Source: Luzula sylvatica (taxonomy: Eukaryota > Streptophyta > Magnoliopsida > Poales > Juncaceae). Taken from it: a DNA stretch of 64,000 bases. Numbering within the stretch: the first letter of the stretch is position 1; every line of letters starts with the position of its first letter. The stretch spans positions 52,860,793 through 52,924,792 of the forward strand of contig OX326961.1 of assembly GCA_946800325.1 (NCBI GenBank). The letters run 5' to 3'. The notes below the pieces were generated by a model. The model saw only the letters and a list, made by a program, of their open reading frames with translations, ran no database searches and was not told the DNA's origin. Both the position numbers and the translations under genes were made by a program. This document shows, piece after piece, positions 46,939-58,000 of the stretch.

Positions 46939-48329
46939 AATTTGAACCATTGTTGAAACCATGATAAATGACAGTGTTGTAAAGGTCATAATTAGTCACC
47001 GACTAGTTTAAAATCAGCAATCTACCGAACCGAAAACATCAAGTCAATTTGTTCAAGTCAGTCAACCGAGTTTAATCCGATAATGATCGATATTTGTTCT
47101 ATTTTAGACCGTTCTAGTCCGACTTTTGTCAACATTAGTGAATATTAATTTTCATAATAACCATAATAATGGTTTTGCGGCGAGAAGGATTGTCGATGAT
47201 AAATTTGATTCATAGACGAAACAATCAACACATTAATAAAGTTGATTTCGCGATTTAGTTTACTTTAATTTAAATTTAGATGTTTATATGATTTATGCCT
47301 TTTTTATATTTATGTGAATTTAGTCATTTACATGTCTGGTTATTGTTTTTGGACTTAAATTTATGATGTTTATGTTTTGTATGAATTATGGATTAATTGA
47401 ATTTGAATCTGAAGTAATGTTGTTTAAATTTTTAGCAATGTTGCTATTGCGTCCTGCAGTGTTTTGGATTTTTTTTTGTACCGAATTGCGTGTAGTGGAG
47501 CTATAGCGACACAATATTTTTGCAGCGTACAAAATTAATAAATAGTTTGCATTATGTGTCATGATGTATATTATGAAATGATATCATGAAATATCTCATT
47601 CACGAATATTCACAAATGAACAATTTTTTTTTATTTTCTATTAATTTTAAGAAAATTCATAAGTATTTCTTAACACGTGGTGATTTAAAAAAATGAAATT
47701 ATTATATATTGTGCTTATGTAATTTTAATATTTCATTTATTATTCATGAAAAAACTAACATCATATAATAATAAAATAAACAATAATAAATAAACGCATC
47801 GAAAATATAGTTATAGAAAAATATCTGTTTAAACATCCTTTTTTTAATTTCATTCTCTTTTTTTTGTGTTGTTTTAATAGTTTTATGATATTTTATTTTT
47901 TAAAATTTGCAAGGTGTTTAAATATTGTGTTCATCTGAAAAAATATTAAAGTCAAATATTTATAATGTATGAAATATTAAAACTATATAAATACAATATA
48001 TAATTATTATTTTTTAAAATTATTATATGATACAAAATTTTAGGATTTTTTTTAAATTGCAAATCAAAGGGCTAATATTCAATCAATCAAAGATGATGAT
48101 CAAGGTCACATGACCAAAAAAATAATAAATTAATAATGAATAAACAAATCAAAGGGTTATAATTGAATCAATCAAAAATAATGAAAAAAATATTAAAGTC
48201 AAATATTTATAATGTATGAAATATTAAAACTATATAGATACAATATATAATTATTATTTTTTAAAATTATTATATGATAAAAAAATTGAGGATTTTTTTT
48301 AAATTATTATATGATAAAATAATAAATTA
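46939..48329. other. Region between the two 490 bp repeats
   Basis: AT-rich and non-coding. An 85-95 bp segment (from AAATATTAAAGTCAAATATT through ATTATTTTTTAAAATTATTA) occurs twice, at about 47938-48025 and 48185-48280. A weak GC-richer patch lies at 47440-47530. Confidence 0.55.
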
Positions 48330-48829
48330 ATATGGTGATAAATTATTATACGTGGTGAGTGAATGGTATTAATTAGGTCATAAATTATATTAATAAGATA
48401 AAAAATTATTTTAATTAGACGGTAAATTTAAATTATTTGTACATTTGTATATTGTTTAATTTTACACATATTAAATCATATTTATTTTTAAAACAAAATT
48501 ATTTATCTTCAATCTTTATAAAAAAAAAAAAACTTAAATTTGCATTCAAACTTATTATGAAGTTTTTTTGTGATTGTAATTTTTATGACAATTTAGAAAA
48601 GAAGAAAAAAAAAATCCGATTCATTAGATTATTGTAGATTTAACATGCGTTTAAGGTCTAGATGTGACGATGCTATAACAAAATACTTGCTTTTGCATTT
48701 TCCAAATTTCTCTGAATTCTGTTTGTTTGTTTATCTTTTGTTGGGTGATCTAAAAAAAAAATCTAATTTATTAAATTTATTATGAATTCAATGGGGTCTA
48801 TGTGTGTGAAACGGTTAAAAATTCGTAAA
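48330..48829. repeat. Long direct repeat of about 490 bp, copy 2
   Basis: Second copy of 46450-46938, about 1.88 kb downstream, with small indels (for example a longer A run near 48523 and a deletion near 48570). Confidence 0.8.
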
Positions 48830-50371
48830 GTTCAAATTTGTAAATCGTCATTTACAACGTTGATAAACGGTGAATTAATTCGACCCAATAACTTATTTTT
48901 CAAATTTGTAAAGTTCAAATTAATTAAGAATGCATAATGTAATATTAAATGCGTAAATGCTCGCGAAACATTCAACTTTTTTTACTCTCTCATCTTATAT
49001 AGGATGCCCTAATTTTTTTAGAAAAAATATACTTGTCCCATTTAATATACCATCATCGACGTATTTATGTGTTGGCAATGAATAATAAATACATTAAATG
49101 TTAAATTATATTAAGTAGTAAATAGTAATTCATAACTCATAATAGATGGTAGATTATATTAATTATATGATAAACCACTCTATTATAAAATAATTTGATT
49201 TATTTAATTTTTTTTAATATATTTCTATTTTATAAGTCATATTTATTTGAACAAATTTTTAATTATTTTATCTCCAATTTTTTTTTAAAAAAACAAAGCA
49301 TTTTCATTTGTATTTTGCAGATTTTTGCAAAATTAATTATTTCTATTTTCATTCTTATATTTTTCTTTTTTAAGTGACATATTTATTTTTAAAAGTGTTC
49401 ACAAATTCTAATTTAGGATATTCTGATTTTTCATAAAAAAATTATATTTGTTCCCCTTTACAACCTCAATTGATGTGTTGGCAAGCATTTAATGGACCAT
49501 ATTGAATGTTAAATTCAATATAATACATGACCGAATTTAATACTAAATATAATTTAATACATGACGAACGATAAATTAGTGAACTCATGCTCTTGTATAG
49601 ATAAGTCTTCGCCATGTGGCTGACATCATGTTAAAAATATTTACCACATACAAATTAATTGCATTCCTTATTTGTTCATCTATTTTTCCTTAATTATTTG
49701 TTTATACGTTGAACATATGTTAAACGGTGGGTTAATTCAACTCCTATGATTTATTTATTTTCAAATTTACAAAGTTAGAGTTAATTGAATGTGAATGATG
49801 GTAAACAACGTTATTGAAAATATTAAATGTATTGATGATGTGTGAAATGTTTGATTTAACACGTGTTAAACCGTATAAACGGGTTATATACACCTGTTTA
49901 ACACATGTTAAAATATCGATTAATCGATACTGATAACTTATTTTTCAAATATGTAAATTTAAATTTAATTATTTGTAGAGGGTGATGCACAAGCCAATAC
50001 AAATATTAAATGCATTAACGACGTTAGGCGTTAAAAGAAATTAGTTCTCTTTCAATATAAAATGATAAAATTAAATAAGCATGGTTACTATTAATATTTA
50101 ATGTATATGTCAACATATTAATTAAATTCCAAGAAAAATGCATATCACCGTTCTTATAATATTTGAGATAAAAAAACACGTGTCATTATTAATTAAATAA
50201 ATACATTTCAATTTCATTAAACTTTAAACAAAGTATATACTCGACTAAAAGATGATGAATGACCGATTGAACGAAAAAAATATTGACGATCCTTCAATGA
50301 ATTTGTAAAATTTTATAGGGGACTTGTGAATTTTTACGTTTTTGGGTATACATACACGAATTTACAGCGAA
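48830..50371. other. AT-rich intergenic DNA with repeat fragments
   Basis: Several recurring phrases (AAACGGTGAATTAATTC at 48863, AAACGGTGGGTTAATTC at 49722, TTTTCAAATTTGTAAAGTT-type blocks) suggest degenerate repeats of a few hundred bp. No gene. Confidence 0.5.
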
Positions 50372-50380
50372 ATTATTATA

Positions 50381-50628
50381 GAGGTCATATATCATGTCCC
50401 CTCAATTCTCCCACACTAAATAATCTCATAATTAGTGTGGTAAATTAACGATTAATTCATAATTATTTATTTTTAAATATTTAGAATTAATCATTAATTG
50501 ATATGTGTCTTAATTACATATTAAAATTTTAATAATCATGAATTAATCGTTAATTCATCACACTAATTATGGTATTAATTAGTGTGGAGACATTTCAGGG
50601 GAATTGAGGGGGCAAAGTATAATTTCCC
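50381..50628. mobile_element. MULE-type MITE
   Basis: The right end in reverse reads GGGAAATTATACTTTGCCCC and the left reads GAGGTCATATATCATGTCCCC. Both continue into CTCAATTC and CCACACTAA, giving TIRs of about 45 bp. The flanks ATTATTATA and ATTATTAAT agree at seven of nine positions. The interior contains further inverted ATTAATCGTTAATTC segments. Confidence 0.7.
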
Positions 50629-50761
50629 ATTATTAATTTATTATATATAGAAATTATACATAGTTATAATCTGGCACATGTTAGGAAAATTAGACACGTG
50701 TCCCTTTATCTTTAAATTTCAATGGACAAATTTATATTCTTCTCCAAATTTTACCCTAACA

Positions 50762-51230
50762 TGCTATATGTTCTAAGTTAATATATTTAATTAACATGAT
50801 AACTAGCAAATGTTAGCTATTAATTTAATACGTAATTGACATTAGTTCGAATTTATAAATTTGAATCAATATTAATGAATATTTAATGATATGTTGTAAT
50901 TATCATGTTAATTAAATACAATATCACAAATATGGAGTATACGGCTGGTACATTTTGGAGCTTCATAAAATTTTATATTTTTCCCGCGCGTGATGAACAG
51001 TACGTCTGATATTAAAAAAAAAAATACTTTACTCCAAAATATGCCCGCCGTATTCTCTATATTTGTGCTATTGCATTTAATTAACGTGATAATTAGATCA
51101 TATCATTAAATATTCATTAATATTGATTTGAATTTATGAATTCAAAATAAAGTTAATTACGTATTAAATTAATAGTTAACGTGTGTTAGTTATCATGTTA
51201 ATTAAATATATTAACTTAGAACATAGAGCA
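50762..51230. mobile_element. Foldback unit 1 (469 bp palindromic element)
   Basis: The left arm starts TGCTATATGTTCTAAG and the right arm ends with its complement CTTAGAACATAGAGCA. Arms of about 200 bp surround a loop of about 70 bp containing AAAATTTTATATTTTTCCCG. A Helitron-like GCAAAACCCGCGCAACC follows. The second unit is at 51251-51719. Confidence 0.85.
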
Positions 51231-51250
51231 AAACCCGCGCAACCATAACA

Positions 51251-51719
51251 TGCTCTATGTTCTAAGTTAATTTATTTAATTGACATGATAACTGGTACAT
51301 GTTAGCTATTAATTTAATACGTAATTAGCATTAGTTCGAATTCATAAATTTAAATCAATATTAATGAATTTTTAATGATATGATCTAATTATCACGTTAA
51401 TTAAATGTAATAATACAAATATGGAGAATACGGCGGGTACATTTTGGAGTAAAGTAAAATAATTTTAATATCAGTTGTACTGTTCAACATGCGTGAAAAA
51501 AAATATAAAATTTTATGAAGTTCCAAAATGTACCAGTCGTATTTTTCATATTTGTGCTGTTGCATTTAATTAACGTGATAATTAGAACTTATCATTAAAT
51601 ATTCATTAATATTGATTCAAATTTATAAATTCGAACTAATGTTAATTACGTATTAAGTTAATAGTTAACATGTGTTAGTTATCATGTTAATTAAATATAT
51701 TAACTTAGAACATAAAGCA
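51251..51719. mobile_element. Foldback unit 2 with inverted loop
   Basis: Same length (469 bp) and arms as unit 1, starting TGCTCTATGTTCTAAG after a 20 bp spacer. The loop is in the opposite orientation: it reads AATATCAGTTGTACTGTTCA to AAAATATAAAATTTTATGAA, the reverse complement of the loop of unit 1 apart from point changes. The unit runs straight into the Helitron-like end at 51722-51751. Confidence 0.85.
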
Positions 51720-51721
51720 AA

Positions 51722-51751
51722 ACTCGCGCAATCGCGCGGGCACAAAGCTAG
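51722..51751 (+). mobile_element. Helitron-like 3' terminus
   Basis: ACTCGCGCAATCGCGCGGG forms a short GC hairpin and is followed by CACAAAG and CTAG before T. It directly follows foldback unit 2, so that unit appears to be the subterminal part of the Helitron. Confidence 0.6.
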
Positions 51752-52061
51752 TATGACATAAATTTATCATAAAATATTTTCTCCCACCAAAGTGGGCTAG
51801 CTCGAATGAGCTGATAATACGATACCCAAACATTCGAAAGAGAATATGGCCTTACAGTTACAAGTTAAAACGACAACACAAATAGCCATTTCTATTAAAA
51901 TATGTGATTTGAAGAATCACCCGTTTACCTTACATATATTAAATAAAAATACATTTTCTCACACGCATGAATACAAAATAGATTTATAACCAGTAAATAA
52001 AAATCCTCAGAAAATAATAAATTGTGACGGGCTTGGTTCCGGAGCGGTACCGTCCGATTAA

Positions 52062-55000
52062 TTATGGAGGAGTAAGGGAACCAGAGCCCTTAGCAGTGCC
52101 GCCACCAACAGAAGTACCGTCACCAGAAGCCTTGCCTTTACCATTAGTACTTAAATCACCATCGCCTTTACCATTCAAAGCGCCAGTATTTGCTTCACCC
52201 TTACCTTGGACGGTGCCGGGGTTAGTCTCCGTCATGGTACGAGCTCTGAGCGAGCTCCGCGCTTTGCACTCCTCCATCGATATTCCTATTTAATGAATAT
52301 ATTTACACTCAAATTAATTAGGATATAATTAATGCATTATTGTCTCTTGATCAAGCTCCTAGATCAAAAAGGTGCTAAAAATAATTAATAATGATTCTTT
52401 TTTCAAATAAATCACTGCGATTAAGTCCTTGACTCCTTTTTTTCTTTTTTCTTTTTCAACAAATCACTCTTCACACCAGCTTTTACTCGTTGACTCCGAA
52501 GTAAGCAATAATCATTTAGGAAATTTTTCACAAATAACCACCTTTACAAACAAAATTCCAAAAATAACCAACTTTTGAAAGAAATTCGGAAAATGTATTT
52601 TGCGCTGAACCATTTAGCGCCTTTTGTAAAAGGCGAGGTATGGTTCCCCGCTTTTAATTATCTACCATTAATTACACCCTGTGGCTAATTAATTGGTAAT
52701 TAGAATAAAAGGCGAGGTATGGTTTAGCGCCTGGCGGCATATGGTTCAGCGCCTTTTTTGGCATTTTTTTTTTTTGTTGAGAAATTTACATATAAAACCC
52801 TAACTTTTCTTGAATTTAAAAAAAAAGTCCTTATTTTTGAAAAATTCCAAAAAATACCCTTTTGAATTACGGAGTCGGATCGAAATAGTCTAAATATCAC
52901 AATGACAACCACAATCACGATCACAATATCACAAACACAACACAATAACAATAATCTAAATGTCATCTCTCGGTGCATTTTGTGTCGGATCGAAATAGTC
53001 TGGACGAACACCATACGAAGTACTGCCACCACCATACGAAGTACTAGCACCACCATACGGAGTCGCACCATACTCATTTTGAAAGGTGGTGGTCATATAG
53101 TCCATGAAACCGGTACCGACAGGAGTGTCATAATTCGGTCGCGAAGTAGAAACGTAATCTGTGAATGGTGGTTGGACGAAGTCACTCGGTGTTTGGCGTG
53201 GAGGATCCATCGTGGGTGGAGCCGGTACATCCTGAATGTGCGAATAGTTCAACGATAATCCATCAAGCAAAACCGCCATTCTACCACCCATTTGATCCAA
53301 GATCATGAGACATGGGCAAGTAGGGCAACAAGGCGCGCCTTCTCTCGAACGACGAATATCTAACTGTATCTCGTTGACCTATAATTACAATAAAATTAAT
53401 TTAATTACTTCAAATTGATTTAATATAATTACAATTATATTAATAAAAGATGACATACCATAGATCGCAAAAGTGGACCACTAGGTCGGAAGCTCAAATC
53501 AGGACGACTAATATCGTTGATGATCCACCGTCTCGTTATTCGCCAATACCACCTCATGTAATCCTAAAAACATACATACATGATGATCCACCATCTCGTT
53601 ATTAGAGAACTAATGATTAATTAAATATGATCGAACTAATTAAATTCTGTACCGCTCTAGTGAACACGCCGTTCAATACGGTATCGTCCTCTCTAACAAC
53701 ATGTGTATCCCGCTGCCCCCAAAAATCCAAGTAACGTGCGATTTGTGTGTTCTTTAATTTCCCACGACGCGTCATAATCGGGTTTGCAGGGATGTGTTGG
53801 CGATAACCAAACTGGAGCATAACCCTGTCTGGTAGGTGCATCTCCGCGGTATTAGAGCATATCAACGGGACTTTTGTCATCCAAATCTCCGAACCAACAA
53901 AACATGCTGCCGGTAGATTAATCGTAAACTCATCCGTATAAGGACTCCAAGTAATCTGAAAAATACAATTGTAATTTAAAAAATTATAAATGAATACAAC
54001 ATGTAAATTAATTTCTTACTTGTTCAGATTGTAGTTTGTCGAACTGATCCGCATAATACGTGACTGTACTACCCCTGTTGTTCTCAGTGTACGCGTGATC
54101 ACCGACAAAGTAGTTCATAAGTGGCAACTGAACAATAGACCCCGGCATATTCATGGTGGGCCGTCCAATGGCTAAATGAAACCAAGACCAAATCTACAAA
54201 AAAATGAAAAATTGAAAAAATATTAAAAATATTAAAAATATTAAAAAATATGAAAAAATTGAAAAAATTGAAAAAATATTAAAAATAAAAAAAAATTTGG
54301 AAATTACCTGAACGAGGGAGAACCAACCCGATGCCGTAGTTTGCCCAATCTGGCATGCATTTCCTAAAGACTTGTACAAATGGCCGAGGATAGCGGCACC
54401 CCAGGCATAACTCCCACATTTCTCGAAATCCTCCAAGAAATAAATGTAGTTCATACTCAATCTCCCTTTCGTGGGATTAGCCAAAGCCATGGAGCCTAGG
54501 AAGTACAATATGTAAGCTCGCGTAATTTGATCCCACGTCTCCTCTGTGGGATCATCCGGTAGTCTATGGAAATTCCTACGCAACCATGGTAACGTGAGAC
54601 GGTGATCCGCCGGACACGCCCCAAGTAACCGGGTCATCTCGGCTTCTGGGTCATCATCCTTGGTCATGGCCCTAAACAAGGGATCACCGTCAACTGCGAA
54701 ACCGGTCAGTAAGGAAACGTCGCGAAGTGTGATCGTCATCTCTCCGTGAGGCATGTGAAAAGTGTTCGTCTCCGGACGCCACCTCTGAATCAATGCAGCG
54801 ATGAAAGTCTGATTCAACTGCACGTAAGCACCCCTGGTCGGAAAATAAAATCCCGCTCGCCTCAGTCGGACCTCCATCTCAGGAGTCACCATCGTCCAGT
54901 GACTCCAATCACGACCACCCTGATGGATCGTCATCGCAGGCTTCTCCGCCTCGTTCGACACATGATTTATTTGATCTGTCAGAACGGAAGGATCGATAGG

Positions 55001-58000
55001 TCCTGGATTTTGCATCTGTAAAAAAATACAAAACATACATTGGTTAAAATCTAAAAAAACAAAATAATTCACAAAAACACACAAAACATACAAAACATAC
55101 ATTAATTCACAAAAACAAAATAATTCACAAAAACATACAAAACATACATTAATTCACAAAATGGATGACATGATTCATTATTTACTAAAAACACAAAGTA
55201 CGCGATTTAGGGTCGATGTGTCCCATTATTTACAAAACATACAATACAAAATTAAGTACATAATATCTTAAAAAACTGGCAATTTAGATTAATTAATCAC
55301 GATGTTCTTGAGAAAGACGTAATGGGACACAAGTACGCGTAGTGTGACCTCGGACCTTGCAAAAACTACATCTATTGGCATTTCTACCCTCAGCATCCAT
55401 CTCGGTCCGTTCCCGTTTTTTAACCGGTCTCCCAGCTTTTCTCTTCACGTGACTTGGGGGAAGTAGTTTTGGTCCTCGAACATTCGGCCAATAACGACGA
55501 TCAAGAATCACTGGCAATATTTGCTCGTACGTTCTCCTATAAGCTTCAATACGATAGAACGAATCACACATATCATAATAACTCTTGTTTATTTTTCGAT
55601 AAACCGCTATTACATGACAGCACGGAAGATATTCCAATTGCGGTATTCCGCACGAACATGTGCATTTTGTTGCCAACTGAACTTCATTTACTAGAATCTC
55701 ACAACGATTAAAATCATAAAACGCAACACCAAATAACGTACTAGAGTGTTGTGTTATTTGCATATTTGTACTGTCGATTTTTCTAGCATGAAGCAATTTT
55801 TCAGTATTCAAAGCCAAACGGGTCTTGCTTTCGTGGCTTTGTTGACGTCTCGTAAAAAAATAGGTATTTAGTCGACCAACGATTTGAGCAACCAACGATC
55901 TTATGGGCAAACCTCTAGCACCTTTCAATACACCGTTAAAGCACTCCGAAATGTTGGTGGTCGTAATACCCAACCTACGACCACCATCATGTGATACAGC
56001 CCATAAAGATTTTGGACCCACGTTTCTATCCAAATATTCAATCACTTCTGGTTGCATCAGTCTCATACGTTCCAACCGAGTTTCCAGTCCCTCATTTCTT
56101 CTTTGAGTGGCCGCTTTCCAAAATAATTCACCCAACGCTTTATTACCAAATTGTTTAGCAATATTTTGTTCAACATGTCGAATGCAATATCGCATTGCGT
56201 GTCCTTGCTCACTCGGGAAAATTGGGTCGATTACTCCTCGATGACCTGACCATCTATCCGTAACTATACAAATTGGTAATCTTTTAGTAATGTAATCTTT
56301 TATCCGAACCAAAAACCATTGCCAAGAAGAACTATTCTCATTCTCGACAATTGCAAATGCTACGGGAAATATTCCTCGATTTGCATCCATTCCAGTGGCT
56401 ATTAAAAGAGTACCTAAATACGTCCCATGCAAATGTGTACCATCGACACTCAAAATCGGACGACAGTGTTGAAAACCTTTAATTGAGGCCCCCAATGCCC
56501 AAAACACGCGTTTGAAATGTAAGTTACCCCGACGGCCGTTACCGTAATCAAAATCGACAACGGTACTTGGATCTCTCATTTGTAACATCTTCATATACGA
56601 TGGTAAATCGGCATAAGAATCCTCCCATTTTCCATAAATTAAGGCAAGTGCATCCGACCGTGCTTGCCATGCAACCTTATAACTAATTTCGATATGATAT
56701 TCCTTAAAAACGAATTCTTTAATAGTATGAACATTAATAGTTATATCTTGACGTAAATTGGGAAGGATCATCAAACAAACGTGTTCGGCATTTAATTGAC
56801 GATTCTGAGATCCAAGACCAGAATTAACACACGTATGTCCTCCTTTGAATTTAGTAATTTTCCAGGAGATTCCAGATTTTGGCACAATTGCACGCAATCT
56901 CCACTCACAATCTTGTTGAACACATCGAATTTGATATTCACTTGTATTACTTTTCTCTACTCGAAACTGGACAAAATTCTTAATCGACCAATCTCTCAAT
57001 TGGTTTTGCATTTCTTTCTTCGTTGCAAACAATAGCCCGTGCCAAGATTTCTCGGATGACAAATCATTTTTTTCATCATTGTCGTCATCTCCTTCTTCAC
57101 ATATCATTAAATCGACCCATTCGTCATCTTCAAAAAATTCGGGGATATCCTCCGTCATATTCATTCCATTTATCCAGGCCCCGCCTTGACTAGATTCATG
57201 AATGACGTAATCAATATCAATTTCGGGAATACTATTTTCACTAGGAAATTTTTCACAAATAACCACCTTTACAAACAAAATTCCAAAAATAACCAACTTT
57301 TGAAAGAAATTCGGAAAATGTATTTTGCGCTGAACCATTTAGCGCCTTTTGTAAAAGGCGAGGTATGGTTCCCCGCTTTTAATTATCTACCATTAATTAC
57401 ACCCTGTGGCTAATTAATTGGTAATTAGAATAAAAGGCGAGGTATGGTTTAGCGCCTGGCGGCATATGGTTCAGCGCCTTTTTTGGCATTTTTTTTTTTT
57501 TTTTTTGTTGAGAAATTTACATATAAAACCCTAACTTTTCTTGAATTTAAAAAAAAAGTCCTTATTTTTGAAAAATTCCAAAAAATACCCTTTTGAATTA
57601 CGGAGTCGGATCGAAATAGTCTAAATATCACAATGACAACCACAATCACGATCACAATATCACAAACACAACACAATAACAATAATCTAAATGTCATCTC
57701 TCGGTGCATTTTGTGTCGGATCGAAATAGTCTGGACGAACACCATACGAAGTACTGCCACCACCATACGAAGTACTAGCACCACCATACGGAGTCGCACC
57801 ATACTCATTTTGAAAGGTGGTGGTCATATAGTCCATGAAACCGGTACCGACAGGAGTGTCATAATTCGGTCGCGAAGTAGAAACGTAATCTGTGAATGGT
57901 GGTTGGACGAAGTCACTCGGTGTTTGGCGTGGAGGATCCATCGTGGGTGGAGCCGGTACATCCTGAATGTGCGAATAGTTCAACGATAATCCATCAAGCA

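Larger units (their letters stand above)
52519..57243 (-). mobile_element. Mutator-like element, truncated copy A
   Basis: Starts with the left TIR (GGAAATTTTTCACAAATAAC, about 238 bp). It contains a complete plant-mobile-domain gene and the 3' three-quarters of the transposase gene, then stops at TTTTCACTA (57235-57243) where the left TIR of copy B begins. Apart from a poly(T) length difference (12 against 18 T) and about five substitutions that I could spot, it is identical to the corresponding 4.73 kb of copy B. Confidence 0.93.

Noticed and set aside
52062..52277. Independent 71-codon gene starting at ATG 52277
   Set aside because: A good acceptor at 52286 and phase agreement with the PAR1 exon at 63549 show it is the last exon of that gene.
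52024..52293. Plus-strand proline-rich frame opposite the PAR1 last exon
   Set aside because: It is the shadow of the Gly/Lys-rich C-terminal exon on the minus strand, which is in phase with the upstream PAR1 exon.
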